Assembly: GCA_002491565.1 (NCBI GenBank)
Contig: DKWE01000131.1
Location: 13,959-77,958, forward strand
DNA: 64,000 nucleotides
DNA from: Lachnospiraceae bacterium UBA7160
GTDB taxonomy: Bacteria > Bacillota > Clostridia > Lachnospirales > Lachnospiraceae
Direction of reading: 5' to 3'
In this document: in pieces, positions 17,603 to 26,950 of the stretch
Numbering within the stretch: position 1 is the first letter of the stretch
Layout: the number at the start of each line of letters is the position of its first letter
Position numbers and translations under genes: made by a program
Notes under the pieces: generated by a model
Seen by the model: the letters and a program-made list of their open reading frames with translations, nothing else
Databases searched by the model: none
What the model was told of the DNA's origin: nothing

Positions 17603-19092
17603 ACAAGGTTTTACTGGTAGATGATGAAGCATATATTCTCGATTTGCTTGGAAAGCTGGTTCCGTGGGAATTCTACGGGTTTCAGATTGTCGGAAAAGCG
17701 GAGAGTGCGTCAGAAGCAATGCAGATATTTTATAGTACACAGCCGGACCTGATTATTACAGATATCTGTATGGAGAATATTTCAGGCATAGAATTTATCA
17801 CAAGAATCCGGATGCAGAATCCGGTAGTGAAAATTATTATTCTCAGTGCCTATGATAAATTTGAATATGCGCAAAAGGCACTGAAATTGAATGTGGATGG
17901 CTATCTTTTAAAACCGATCAACAGAGAGGAATTGATCAATACTTTGCTGGATGTACAAAAAGATCTGCAGTCCGGAGAAAATTATCAGGTGCAGCTAAAC
18001 GAACTGCAGAGCTCCCTGAATTATTTTCAAAGAAAGTATTATGAAGAGCAGTTGCTGAAGCTGTACCGGGGAGAGATGGAGACTCTGCCGGAGGGGCTTT
18101 GCGATGAGGCGTACTGGTGCATTTTAAGTGTTTTAGCCATCGTGAGAAATGAAATTGTCTTTTTGCAGCAGGATATAGAAAAGAACCATGATGTGACAAG
18201 CTATAGCCTGTTTGTAGGGGACGGGCTGCTTGCGGTGTTTTTGTGTGCAGAGCAGAAAGAAAAGCTGGAGGAGTGCTTAAGAAAAATCGAACAAAAATAT
18301 GCCAGGGAAGGGACGCTGCTGTGCGGAAGGAGCCAGACGGGACGGAAGAATCAGGCGGAACTGTGTGAAGAGAGCCGGAGCGCGCTGAACAGGCTGTTTT
18401 ACTCTGCGGATGGATGCTTTGCAAGGTATACGGCTCATGACAGACCGCAGGCGGGTGCCGTAGCTTCCGGTATCAGCCGTGAGCAGTTTTTTGTGTGGAT
18501 TGCAGGCCGGAACTTTCGGGAGTGCCGCTCTTTTTTTGAAAAGTGGTTTGCGGCTTGTACTGCGGCGCAGGAAAAACGGGAAACGGTAATAAAGGCGATG
18601 AAACAGTACCTGGCCTGGATCAAGGAGACGGTCAATAAAGATGCTGTTCCAGGGTGCGAAGCGCTCCTACTGCAGTGTGAGAAACTATACCGGCTGAAGG
18701 ATGCGAAACTGGTTATGGAGGCGGGGATCTGCCTGCTCGAAGAGGCGAATGTTTCCGGAGGAAAAGTCAGGCTGTTAATGGAGAGAGCCAATGAATATAT
18801 CAGGAAAAACTGCTGCCGGGAGACATTTTCGATTGAGGAGCTGGCGGAGCATCTGAGTATCTCGAAAAGCTATCTCTCTAAAATCTACAAAGAAGAAACC
18901 GGGGAGTCGGTATGGAATTTTGTGATGCGTGTGCGTATCACAAAAGCAAAGGAGCTTCTGGTAAGTACCGATGCGACAAACTTTGCAATTGCAAAAGCAA
19001 TCGGTTATACGAGTGAGTATCATTTTTCAAGGGCGTTCAGCAAGATGGTTGGAGTATCGCCCTCCGCATACAAAAAAATGTATCTCAAATAA
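17599..19092 (+). CDS. YesN-type response regulator with AraC DNA-binding domain
   Basis: A 497-residue regulator. The receiver domain (1-120) has D8/D9 and the phospho-acceptor D55 in IITDICMENISG. A variable linker of about 270 residues is followed by an AraC helix-turn-helix (about 395-497), with LAEHLSISKSYLSKIYKEETG and the second helix FAIAKAIGYTSEYHFSRAF. The ATGA overlap with the kinase gene implies co-translation. The likely target is the weak promoter just downstream that drives the glycosidase/ABC/galactonate genes. Confidence 0.93.
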   Translation: MNKVLLVDDEAYILDLLGKLVPWEFYGFQIVGKAESASEAMQIFYSTQPDLIITDICMENISGIEFITRIRMQNPVVKIIILSAYDKFEYAQKALKLNVDGYLLKPINREELINTLLDVQKDLQSGENYQVQLNELQSSLNYFQRKYYEEQLLKLYRGEMETLPEGLCDEAYWCILSVLAIVRNEIVFLQQDIEKNHDVTSYSLFVGDGLLAVFLCAEQKEKLEECLRKIEQKYAREGTLLCGRSQTGRKNQAELCEESRSALNRLFYSADGCFARYTAHDRPQAGAVASGISREQFFVWIAGRNFRECRSFFEKWFAACTAAQEKRETVIKAMKQYLAWIKETVNKDAVPGCEALLLQCEKLYRLKDAKLVMEAGICLLEEANVSGGKVRLLMERANEYIRKNCCRETFSIEELAEHLSISKSYLSKIYKEETGESVWNFVMRVRITKAKELLVSTDATNFAIAKAIGYTSEYHFSRAFSKMVGVSPSAYKKMYLK

Positions 19093-19124
19093 GAGGATTT
19101 GATAAAAAATAAGATTTAAAAACA

Positions 19125-19153
19125 TTTTAGAAAGAGCACGCATTTTCTATACT
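19125..19153 (+). promoter_or_regulatory. Candidate activated promoter before the glycosidase-like gene
   Basis: TATACT (19148-19153) is preceded at 17 bases by TTTTAG (19125-19130), a poor -35 box, within an AT-rich stretch between the regulator stop and the next gene. Poor -35 boxes are usual at AraC/YesN-activated promoters. The predicted start near 19159 leaves the AGGAGG site intact. Confidence 0.4.
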
Positions 19154-19173
19154 CAGAGAGAGGAGGTAGAACA

Positions 19174-21075
19174 ATGAGTGCTTTTTTGTGGAATAAGGAA
19201 GGAATTTTTTTAGGAGAAAGGCTGATTGCCAGAGTAGGAGGGGCAAGAGGGCGGTACGAAGACCATCTGGCTTGCACGGAGAACACTGTGTGGAAATGGA
19301 CCAGAACGTTCCAGATCGGAGAGGACAAAGAGAGCTGGGAAGATTTTACTATGGAAATGGTTTTGCCGGATGAGGTAGAATTTTATATGATACCGGGGAT
19401 CAATTATAATGGAAATTTCTGGGGGGACGGGAAGGAACCGAAGGGACTTCTGGATGGAGAGAAGCCGTGGCGCTTTGCCGGGCATCGGAGCGGCATCCCG
19501 GCAGGGATGTTTGCACAGACAACGTATACGGCGATAGGAATCTTCGCGGGGCCTGAGAATCCAGTGGGAAGCTCTATGGAAATGGAGCAGGTAGAAGGAA
19601 AAGGCTTTTGTATGAGACTGCGCTTTCCGGAGCAGGAGGGCCCGCGCGTGTATTGTGCCAGAGACCGCTATGAGGAGGAGCCCTACAGAGAATCTGTCTG
19701 GATGCAGGGCGGCCGGATTACGTTTTCCGCGTGGATTGTTGTAAAGGAGCCGGAAGGAAGCTATGACTATGCCATGTTTTTGCATAAGGCGTGGCAGCTC
19801 TGTGAGGAAAAGAAGCAATTGCCGCTGCTGACCGGACAGGAAGTGTGGAGCCTCGGTATGGATTTTGTGAAAAACAGACTGTATTTTGAAGAAAATCAGT
19901 TTGCGGGATTTTGTATGGGCCTGACCTGGAACGGGGAGAGGTGGGAACAAAAAAGAGACTATCTGGAGATTGGCTGGGTGGGACAGAATGCATCGCTGGC
20001 AGTATCCCTCCTCTATGAATATGCATTTTGCAAAGAGGAAGAAGCGCTGCGCCGGGGATTGGCGGTACTGGACTGCTGGAGTAAGGCTGCTGTGCTTCCA
20101 AACGGGCTGTTCCGGTGCAGATTTGACCGGATTCAGAAATGGGGGGATGAGGTCGGCAACAAAGAGGAGCGGAACGACGCTGCCAATCTATACAGCGCGG
20201 TGGTGGAACTTCTGGAGGCGTATCATCTGCTTGAGACACTTGGGATTGAGCGGGAGGTATACCGCCGGACTGCGCTTGGAATTTGTACGTTTGCAGTGGA
20301 ACACCAGCAGGAAAACGGAAGCTTTGCAAAAGCATGGTATAACGACGGGACCATTTCCGATGCAGAAGGAACCGTTGGATGTTATCTGGCAGAGGCACTT
20401 TGCGCCGGCTTTCGGGAATGTAAAAAGAAAGAATTCCTTGAGGCGGCTGTGGCAGGATTTACCTGCTATTACAGAGAATTTGAGAGGTACGGGTACACTA
20501 CGGCGGGCGCTTTGGATACGTACTGTGTCGATAAGGAGTCTGCAATCCCGCTGTGCCGCTGCGCATTGGAGTTGTTCGAAATAACCGGGGAAACGGAGTA
20601 TTTGCGCAAAGCGGAAAAGGTAAGCGGCTATCTGGCTACCTGGCAGTATCATTATAATGTACCTTACGGCAGCCATACGCTGCTTGGACAGATGGGCTAT
20701 CAGACCAGAGGCGGCACAGCGGTTTCCGTACAGCATCACCATATAGACTGCTACGGTCTGGAGCTCTGTGAGGCGTGGGAAAAGCTCTCGGTTTATACGG
20801 GAAAAGAAATCTGGAGCGCGCGTGCGCAGGCGATCTGGGCAAACAGCCTGCAGAATATTTCTGACGGAAAGGTGCTCATCAAAGGCCAGAGGCGTCCGCG
20901 GGGAAGCCAGGATGAGGGAATCCTGCAGACAAGGTGGCACACAAAGAAGGGGGAGTACTTTGGAGTTTCCGAATGGCTGGTGGCATGGAATACCGCCTTT
21001 CGCCTGAAGCTTTTGAGAAAAGATTTTATGGTAAAGAAAAGACAAAAAAGCAAGGAGGAAAAGAGGATTTCATAA
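19174..21075 (+). CDS. Putative cytoplasmic alpha/alpha-barrel glycosidase-like protein, family not recognised
   Basis: A 633-residue protein with no signal peptide. Residues 1-200 appear beta-rich with the stretch FYMIPGINYNGNFWGDGKEP. From about 220 the text becomes a series of amphipathic helices of roughly 45-50 residues with aromatic loops (LEIGWVGQNASLAVSLLYEY, NGSFAKAWYNDGTISDAEGT, HHIDCYGLELCEAWEKL), which is how six-hairpin glycosidases and related epimerases look. Several acidic residues sit in those loops, but I cannot assign catalytic ones. It begins the regulon controlled by the YesMN-like pair and precedes an oligosaccharide importer, so it probably processes the imported glycan. 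GAGGAGGTAG precedes the ATG. Assignment to a named GH family is not possible by eye. Confidence 0.7.
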   Translation: MSAFLWNKEGIFLGERLIARVGGARGRYEDHLACTENTVWKWTRTFQIGEDKESWEDFTMEMVLPDEVEFYMIPGINYNGNFWGDGKEPKGLLDGEKPWRFAGHRSGIPAGMFAQTTYTAIGIFAGPENPVGSSMEMEQVEGKGFCMRLRFPEQEGPRVYCARDRYEEEPYRESVWMQGGRITFSAWIVVKEPEGSYDYAMFLHKAWQLCEEKKQLPLLTGQEVWSLGMDFVKNRLYFEENQFAGFCMGLTWNGERWEQKRDYLEIGWVGQNASLAVSLLYEYAFCKEEEALRRGLAVLDCWSKAAVLPNGLFRCRFDRIQKWGDEVGNKEERNDAANLYSAVVELLEAYHLLETLGIEREVYRRTALGICTFAVEHQQENGSFAKAWYNDGTISDAEGTVGCYLAEALCAGFRECKKKEFLEAAVAGFTCYYREFERYGYTTAGALDTYCVDKESAIPLCRCALELFEITGETEYLRKAEKVSGYLATWQYHYNVPYGSHTLLGQMGYQTRGGTAVSVQHHHIDCYGLELCEAWEKLSVYTGKEIWSARAQAIWANSLQNISDGKVLIKGQRRPRGSQDEGILQTRWHTKKGEYFGVSEWLVAWNTAFRLKLLRKDFMVKKRQKSKEEKRIS

Positions 21076-21162
21076 AGATTGATTTTCTGCGTCATTTTAC
21101 GGGGAAGGATTGGCTGGTAAAATAATACCATCAAAATGATTCAAAGAAAGCGAGGTAAAACT

Positions 21163-22407
21163 ATGAAAAAGAAAGTATTGGCATTGCTTACAATGGCAGC
21201 TGTGGCAGCAGGTGCAACGGGAGCTGTGCAGGCAGCGGAGGAGCTGGAGGACTGCAAACTGACATTTTTGTCGTGGTATCCGGAGGAGAAATATCAGCCG
21301 ATTCTGGATGCTTTTGCAAAGGAATACCCTGGAATTGAAATTGAATTCCAGTATGCGGCTCCGGTGGCAGATTATCTGGAAAAGATGCAGGTGCTGACCT
21401 CCACGGGAGAGGTTCCGGATATCTTCTATATTGCCGCGGAGAATAAGACGGAAATGATCGAGAACGGATATTGTGCGGATATCTCCGGGACAGAGGCTGT
21501 TTCGAAGCTGGTAGATGCAAATAAGAGTACTTATGAAGCAGACGGCAAATATTACGGCTTTGCTCCGACGACCTGGGTAGGAGGCTACTTCTATAACAAG
21601 GACATTTTCAGCGAGCTCAATCTGGAAGCTCCGGCGACCTGGGAGGAATTTGTGAATGTCTGCAAGGTCCTGCAGGAAAATGACACAAGGCCGATCATTG
21701 AGCGCGGGGAGTGGTTCTGGGACAGCTTTTTAGGACCGTTTATGAATGATTATCTGGCGGGTGATATGGACTATCATAAAGAGGTGCTGGAAGGAAGCAA
21801 GACCTTTGCAGACGGCTGGGGGCCCTATATCCAGAAGTGGTATGAGGATTTAATCGTTCCGGGTTATGTAGGAGAGGACCTCGTGAGTGTCAGCTCACAG
21901 GAATTTTTCAGTGAATTTGCTACCGGACATGCCGGACTGCTGGCGGGGCATGCCGGACATCTTCTGGAGGTCCAGAAACTGGAGCCGGAATTTGAGATCG
22001 GATTCTTCCCGATGCCAGGCACGGAGGCGGATGTGAAAGTAGTATACGGCGCTGTGGACTGCGCAGTGGCAATCAGCTCTTCTACAGAACATCAGAAGGA
22101 AGCAGAGGCATTCCTGAATTTTATCGCCAGAGACGATATGGTACAGCTTTATCAGGATATGAACGGATATGTGATCGGCATGGAGGGAATTGAATCGGAT
22201 GTAGACCCGATTCTGGAAGATGTGGCAAGACGCTATTCGAATGGAGAGATTGGGGTTTATATACCGCAGGGTAACTGGGATGCCTATGGTACCGGGCTGC
22301 AGCAGCAGCTGATTGCATCCAGCCAGGAATTGCTGCTTGGGGATATCGACTGCGACACCTTCATTCAGAATATGCAGGATAAGTTAGCGGAATTAAAAGA
22401 CGAATAG
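21163..22407 (+). CDS. Extracellular sugar-binding protein of the second ABC importer
   Basis: A 414-residue solute-binding protein of the MalE/COG1653 type. The signal MKKKVLALLTMAAVAAGATG leads to AVQAAEELEDCKLTF, with probable cleavage at VQA. As in the other binding protein of this window, no lipobox Cys is present. The mature part has the classical opening KLTFLSWYPEEKYQPILDAF and VPDIFYIAAENKTEM. GCGAGGT at 21150-21156 supports ATG 21163; an in-frame ATG at 21136 has no such site. It is the sugar-capture component for the permeases at 22473 and 23348. Confidence 0.9.
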   Translation: MKKKVLALLTMAAVAAGATGAVQAAEELEDCKLTFLSWYPEEKYQPILDAFAKEYPGIEIEFQYAAPVADYLEKMQVLTSTGEVPDIFYIAAENKTEMIENGYCADISGTEAVSKLVDANKSTYEADGKYYGFAPTTWVGGYFYNKDIFSELNLEAPATWEEFVNVCKVLQENDTRPIIERGEWFWDSFLGPFMNDYLAGDMDYHKEVLEGSKTFADGWGPYIQKWYEDLIVPGYVGEDLVSVSSQEFFSEFATGHAGLLAGHAGHLLEVQKLEPEFEIGFFPMPGTEADVKVVYGAVDCAVAISSSTEHQKEAEAFLNFIARDDMVQLYQDMNGYVIGMEGIESDVDPILEDVARRYSNGEIGVYIPQGNWDAYGTGLQQQLIASSQELLLGDIDCDTFIQNMQDKLAELKDE

Positions 22408-22472
22408 AGGTGAGGATACGGCGCATACTTTGAAAACACAGTGTGCGCCGTACCTGATAAAGGAGATGCTTT

Positions 22473-23354
22473 ATGCTAAATTCCAGATTCTTTAAAAAAT
22501 TCGCTCCTTTTATGATAGGAGCATTTGTTTTATATACGGCATTGCTGATTGTCCCCATTCTCTTAAGCTTTGCGTATTCCTTTACCAACTGGGACGGATA
22601 CTCCAGAAACGCAGACTTCGTGGGACTGAAAAATTATATGAAGATCTTCCGGTCCGCGCCGATGCTTGCGGCTCTGAAAAATTCTTTTATATTTTGCTTT
22701 TTTAATGTACTGGTGATTACACCGCTTGCGGTTGCATTGTCTTTAGTTTTTAATGCAAACTTCAAAGCGAGGAATTTCGTGCGCTCCGCCTTCTTTTTTA
22801 CCTCTGTTCCGAGCGTATTGATTATCGGTTATATTTTTCAGCTCTTTTTCGGACCGACAGAAAACGGGGTGCTGAATGCATTGCTTGGAAAGATCGGCGT
22901 AGATCCGATCCGCTGGCTGTCGGCCGGAATTCTCCCGATGGTATCGGTGATAGCCGCGAATGTGTGGCGTCTGACAGGATGGCATGCCTGCATCTATCTG
23001 GCAAGACTGCAGGGAATATCGGAAGAATATTACGAGGCGGCCAAAATAGACGGGGCATCCCGGTGGAATGTGTTTCGCTATATCACGTTGCCGCTATTGG
23101 CTCCTGCAGTTACCATCAGCACCATGCTGATCATCATCGACGGATTGAAGATCTATGCGCTCCCGTATTCATTTACCGGCGGCGGCCCGGGCTATAAGAC
23201 AACGTTTATGACGCAGCTGATTATTAAAACCGGTATCGGAGAAAAGAAGGTAGGGAGGTCCTCTGCGATGGCAGTTGTATTTTTTGTGATCATTATGGTG
23301 GTATCTTTGATACAGCTGTACTTTTCAAGAAAACGGGAGGATGAGATATGCTGA
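22473..23354 (+). CDS. Sugar ABC transporter permease, MsmF/LacF type
   Basis: A 293-residue COG1175 permease: six hydrophobic helices, the N-terminal FLLVPILLSFAYSFTNWDG-like entry seen as VPILLSFAYSFTNWDGY, and the EAA loop YEAAKIDGASRWNVFRYITL. It partners the permease at 23348 (7-base overlap). The ATPase is not encoded here; such systems use a shared MsmK. Confidence 0.92.
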   Translation: MLNSRFFKKFAPFMIGAFVLYTALLIVPILLSFAYSFTNWDGYSRNADFVGLKNYMKIFRSAPMLAALKNSFIFCFFNVLVITPLAVALSLVFNANFKARNFVRSAFFFTSVPSVLIIGYIFQLFFGPTENGVLNALLGKIGVDPIRWLSAGILPMVSVIAANVWRLTGWHACIYLARLQGISEEYYEAAKIDGASRWNVFRYITLPLLAPAVTISTMLIIIDGLKIYALPYSFTGGGPGYKTTFMTQLIIKTGIGEKKVGRSSAMAVVFFVIIMVVSLIQLYFSRKREDEIC

Positions 23355-24175
23355 AAAAAGGGAGATGGAAGGGCATTGTTTTGCAGGCGCTTCTGATTGC
23401 AGTTACGCTGGTATTCTTAAGCCCGGTTATTTACATGGTTCTGAACTCGCTGAAGCCGTACAGCCAGATGCTCCGGTCCCCCTGGGCCCTGCCGGAAGGC
23501 TTGTTTTTGGATAATTACAGAAAGGCGTTTCACCAGATGCAGTTCTGGACTTCCCTGGGAAACTCGGTGGTGATTACTGTGGCCTCTGTATTTTTGATTG
23601 TGGTGCTGGGGGTTATGGCCGCCTATCCTCTGTCAAGGTTTAAAAATAAACTGACCGGATTTTTGTCTGTTTATTTCCTGGTGGGGTATATGGTGCCGAC
23701 ACAGGTTTTGATTGTGCAGATATTTTCTGTTATGAAGATTTTTCATCTCATTAATACGAAAACGGGCCTGGTTCTCGTCTACTCGGCGAGTGTTTCCTTT
23801 GCAATTTTCATGTATCAGGGGTTTATCCGCGCGCTGCCGATCGATATGGAAGAATCGGCGCTGATCGACGGGGCAAATCCATGGCAGCTGTTCTGGCAGG
23901 TGGTATTTCCCCTGATTAAGCCGGCGACAGCCACCATTATTATTTTTCAGACCATGTGGATATGGAACGATTTTACCTTGTCCAGCTTGTTTTTAAGCTC
24001 AAGGGATCAGCTGACCCTGCTTTTGGAATTGAATCTGTGCATCGGCGAATTTAATCTGGACTGGTCGGTCATGCTGTCTATTATGTGTATTGTCATGCTT
24101 CCGATGGTGATTTTTTATCTGCTGATGCAGAAACAGATTATCGCAGGAATGACAAATGGAGCAGTGAAAGGATAG
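23348..24175 (+). CDS. Sugar ABC transporter permease, MsmG/LacG type
   Basis: A 275-residue COG0395 permease with six helices and the EAA loop EESALIDGANPWQLFWQVVF. It ends with the usual MQKQIIAGMTNGAVKG. GGGAGG precedes its ATG inside the end of the previous gene, which it overlaps by seven bases. It completes the second importer. Confidence 0.92.
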   Translation: MLKKGRWKGIVLQALLIAVTLVFLSPVIYMVLNSLKPYSQMLRSPWALPEGLFLDNYRKAFHQMQFWTSLGNSVVITVASVFLIVVLGVMAAYPLSRFKNKLTGFLSVYFLVGYMVPTQVLIVQIFSVMKIFHLINTKTGLVLVYSASVSFAIFMYQGFIRALPIDMEESALIDGANPWQLFWQVVFPLIKPATATIIIFQTMWIWNDFTLSSLFLSSRDQLTLLLELNLCIGEFNLDWSVMLSIMCIVMLPMVIFYLLMQKQIIAGMTNGAVKG

Positions 24176-24180
24176 AGAAA

Positions 24181-25329
24181 ATGAAGATTACGGAGATATC
24201 TGTTTTTCAGCTTGAGCCGCGGTGGATGCTGGTGAAGGTGGAGACGGATGAAGGAATTACGGGCTGGGGCGAGCCGACCCTGGAGGGAAAAAGTACGGTA
24301 ATTGAAGCGGCAATTTACAGCTTCAGAGACAGCCTGCTGGGAGAAGATCCCATGCGGACAGAATTTTTGTATCAGAAACTGTACCGCGGAGGATTTTACC
24401 GCGGCGGTGCGGTCTTAAGCAGCGCAATCAGCGGAATAGAGCAGGCGCTGTGGGATATCAAGGGGAAAAAGACAGGGCTTCCTGTGTGGCAGATGCTCGG
24501 CGGAAAATGCCGGGACAAAATCCGCATGTACGCCCATGCAATTCCTTTTGCAGATGATCCGACCGAAGAAGAGATAGCGTACTGGGTAAAAAAGAGGGTA
24601 GCGGACGGGTTTACCGCGCTTAAGACGTCTATGGTTGCGCCGCCCATCCGTTTTATTGATACGTTTTCAAAAATAAAAGATATCACAAAGCGGATTGCCG
24701 CGATGCGGGAAGCTGCGGGAGAGGACGTGGACATAGCCATTGATTTTCACGGGAGGATTTCTCCTGCTATGGCGCCGATATTGATTCAGGAGCTTGCGCC
24801 GTACCATCCAATGTTTATCGAAGAGCCGGTTTTGCCGGAAAACGTCGATGTGATGAAGCGGATGATGAATTTTGGGGTTCCCATTGCCGCAGGGGAAAGA
24901 TTGTTTACCACGTTCGGATACCGGGAGCTGATCGAAAAGCAGGCGGTGAATGTGGTGCAGCCTGATTTGTGCCACTGCGGAGGAATCCTGCAGGCGTTTA
25001 AAATTGCGGCCATGGCAAACAATTATTTTATGTCCGTGGCGCCTCACAATCCGCTGGGTCCGGTGGCGCTTGCCGCATGCCTGCAGATTGATACCTGCAT
25101 TGACAACTTTCTTGCGCAGGAGCATCCGACCCATGAGGCGGGGAGAGATTTAGGAAAAGGAATTTTTCAGGAACCGTTTGCTGTAGAAGACGGATATATC
25201 GGGATACCGGATAAACCGGGACTGGGATTTGAAATTGACGAGGAGGCAGTACGGGAATCCTCCTATGATGGAAAATGGAGAAATCCTGTCTTGTATTTCC
25301 CGGATGATGGTTCGCTGGGAGAATGGTAA
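24181..25329 (+). CDS. Enolase-superfamily aldonate dehydratase, DgoD paralogue
   Basis: A 382-residue member of the mandelate racemase/enolase superfamily, close to D-galactonate dehydratase in length and sequence. Metal ligands are visible as D188 (AIDFHGR), E214 (FIEEPV) and E239 (AAGERLF); H190 and H289 (APHNPLGP) match the catalytic histidines. It differs from the second copy (26951) in the 120-150 loop (MYAHAIPFADDPTEEE instead of the SWIGGDRPSD type) and in DLCHCGG for DLSHAGG. These differences line the active-site lid, so it may act on another sugar acid. The true start is ATG 24181, six bases after the permease stop. Reaction: dehydration of an aldonate to a 2-keto-3-deoxy acid. Confidence 0.85.
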   Translation: MKITEISVFQLEPRWMLVKVETDEGITGWGEPTLEGKSTVIEAAIYSFRDSLLGEDPMRTEFLYQKLYRGGFYRGGAVLSSAISGIEQALWDIKGKKTGLPVWQMLGGKCRDKIRMYAHAIPFADDPTEEEIAYWVKKRVADGFTALKTSMVAPPIRFIDTFSKIKDITKRIAAMREAAGEDVDIAIDFHGRISPAMAPILIQELAPYHPMFIEEPVLPENVDVMKRMMNFGVPIAAGERLFTTFGYRELIEKQAVNVVQPDLCHCGGILQAFKIAAMANNYFMSVAPHNPLGPVALAACLQIDTCIDNFLAQEHPTHEAGRDLGKGIFQEPFAVEDGYIGIPDKPGLGFEIDEEAVRESSYDGKWRNPVLYFPDDGSLGEW

Positions 25330-25339
25330 GGAGGACAGA

Positions 25340-26284
25340 ATGCCGGAATTGGTAACGTTGGGAGAAACCATGGCAGTCCTGACTGCGCGGGAAAGAGGGC
25401 CGCTCCGCTATGTTAGAGATTACAGCATGAGGATTGCCGGGGCAGAGAGCAATGTAGCTGTGGGAGTCACTAAGCTGGGGCATAGCGCAGGGTGGATCAG
25501 CAGCATTGGAAAGGATGAAATGGGGGCATTCGTGCGGAATTCCATGCGGGCAGAAGGAGTAGATACTTCCAGGGTAGCTGAGGAGGAACGATACCGGACC
25601 GGTCTGATGTTAAAAGAACTGGGAAGCCATGAGACGAAGGTATACTACTATCGGGAAAACTCGGCGGCAAGCCATATGGACGAATCGCATCTGGATGCGG
25701 ACTACATTTGTCAGGCAAAGATTCTGCATATGACGGGGATCACACCGGTGTTGGGGGAGTCCTGCGCGCGGATGGTCAGGGTCGCCGTCAGACTGGCATG
25801 CCAGGAGAAGATTCTTTTGAGCTTTGATCCGAATATCCGCAAAAAATTGTGGGGACACCGGGATTATGGTCCGCTCATCCGTGAAATTATGTTTGCGTCC
25901 GGGGTTGTACTTCTTGGAAGGGATGAGGCGGGGGAACTGCTTGGGACGACGGAGCCTGACCGGATTGTTGCTATATTAAGAAAAGAAGGAGTCCGGTGGA
26001 TTGCGGTGAAAGACGGAGCAGCAGGGGCATGGGTGGCAGACCCGAAAGACCTGATACAGATACCGCCGTATCCCTGCTGTCCGGCGGACCCTGTTGGCGC
26101 AGGGGACGCCTTTGATGCGGCCTTCCTTGCAGGAATTTTAGAGAACCGGAGTCTGGAAGTGTGCGGACAGATGGGGGCTGTTGCGGGGGCGCTTGTAACA
26201 GAGACACAGGGAGATACGGAAGGGTTTCCGTCCAGAGAAACATTGCAGCGGTGTCTGGAGAAAAAAGAAGAGATTTATCGTTAG
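25340..26284 (+). CDS. 2-keto-3-deoxy sugar-acid kinase (PfkB family, KdgK-like)
   Basis: A 314-residue PfkB kinase. It opens LVTLGETMAVLTARERGPLR, which is typical of KdgK. It has the substrate-site RIAGAESNVAVGVTKLG and the catalytic signature DPVGAGDAFDAAF. In the De Ley-Doudoroff pathway it would phosphorylate 2-keto-3-deoxygalactonate (or -gluconate) made by the adjacent dehydratases and hand it to the aldolase that follows. Note that E. coli DgoK belongs to a different kinase family. AAGGAGGAC precedes ATG 25340, ten bases after the previous stop. Confidence 0.88.
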   Translation: MPELVTLGETMAVLTARERGPLRYVRDYSMRIAGAESNVAVGVTKLGHSAGWISSIGKDEMGAFVRNSMRAEGVDTSRVAEEERYRTGLMLKELGSHETKVYYYRENSAASHMDESHLDADYICQAKILHMTGITPVLGESCARMVRVAVRLACQEKILLSFDPNIRKKLWGHRDYGPLIREIMFASGVVLLGRDEAGELLGTTEPDRIVAILRKEGVRWIAVKDGAAGAWVADPKDLIQIPPYPCCPADPVGAGDAFDAAFLAGILENRSLEVCGQMGAVAGALVTETQGDTEGFPSRETLQRCLEKKEEIYR

Positions 26285-26295
26285 GGAGGAGCGGT

Positions 26296-26931
26296 ATGGA
26301 CTTACAAAGCACAATCAGAAATAATCCAATCCTTTGCATTATGCGGGGGCTGCCAGCGGGGAAGGCGGCAGCGTATGCGAAGGCGGTTATGGATGGCGGG
26401 GTACATTTTTTTGAGGTGGCACTGAATTCGGCAGATGCCCTGACACAGATTGAGATTTTGAAAAGAGAATTGGGGGAAAAAGCGCTGATCGGCGCGGGAA
26501 CGGCTGTCACCGTAGAAAAAGCAAAAGCTGCAGTCGCTGCAGGCGCACAGTTTCTCCTGTCGCCTTCTGCAGATGAGGAAGTGCTGGCATATTGCCGGAA
26601 AGAAAGCATTCCCCTGCTTCCGGGCGTCCTGTCGCCTTCTGATGTGTCGCTTTGCCAGCGGTATGGGTTTTCTGTTATGAAATTGTTTCCTGCGGGGGAT
26701 ATGCCCGCAGGCTATATCAAAAGCCTGAAGGGGCCGTTTCAGGATACAGAGTATGTGGCGATTGGGGGCGTGAAACCGGACAACCTCGCAGACTTTCTGG
26801 CACAGGGCTATCTGGGCGTGGGACTTGGAAGCAGCATGGTTCCGAGAGAATGGATTATGCAGGAAGAATGGGAGCAGGTGACTGATGCTGTAAAACATAT
26901 GGTGGCGGCAGCAGGGAAAAGAATAATTTAG
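26296..26931 (+). CDS. KDPG/KDPGal-type aldolase
   Basis: A 211-residue class I aldolase of the Eda/DgoA family. Visible signatures: ILCIMRGLPAGKAAAYAKA at the start, FFEVALNS (catalytic Glu), IGAGTAVTVEKAKAAVAAGA, and the Schiff-base lysine K129 in VMKLFPAGD, followed by AIGGVKPDNLADFLAQG. It splits 2-keto-3-deoxy-6-phosphogalactonate or -gluconate to pyruvate and glyceraldehyde 3-phosphate. The gene lies between the kinase and the second dehydratase, which favours the galactonate form. Confidence 0.9.
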   Translation: MDLQSTIRNNPILCIMRGLPAGKAAAYAKAVMDGGVHFFEVALNSADALTQIEILKRELGEKALIGAGTAVTVEKAKAAVAAGAQFLLSPSADEEVLAYCRKESIPLLPGVLSPSDVSLCQRYGFSVMKLFPAGDMPAGYIKSLKGPFQDTEYVAIGGVKPDNLADFLAQGYLGVGLGSSMVPREWIMQEEWEQVTDAVKHMVAAAGKRII

Positions 26932-26950
26932 AAGGGAGCGGGGCAGGAAA

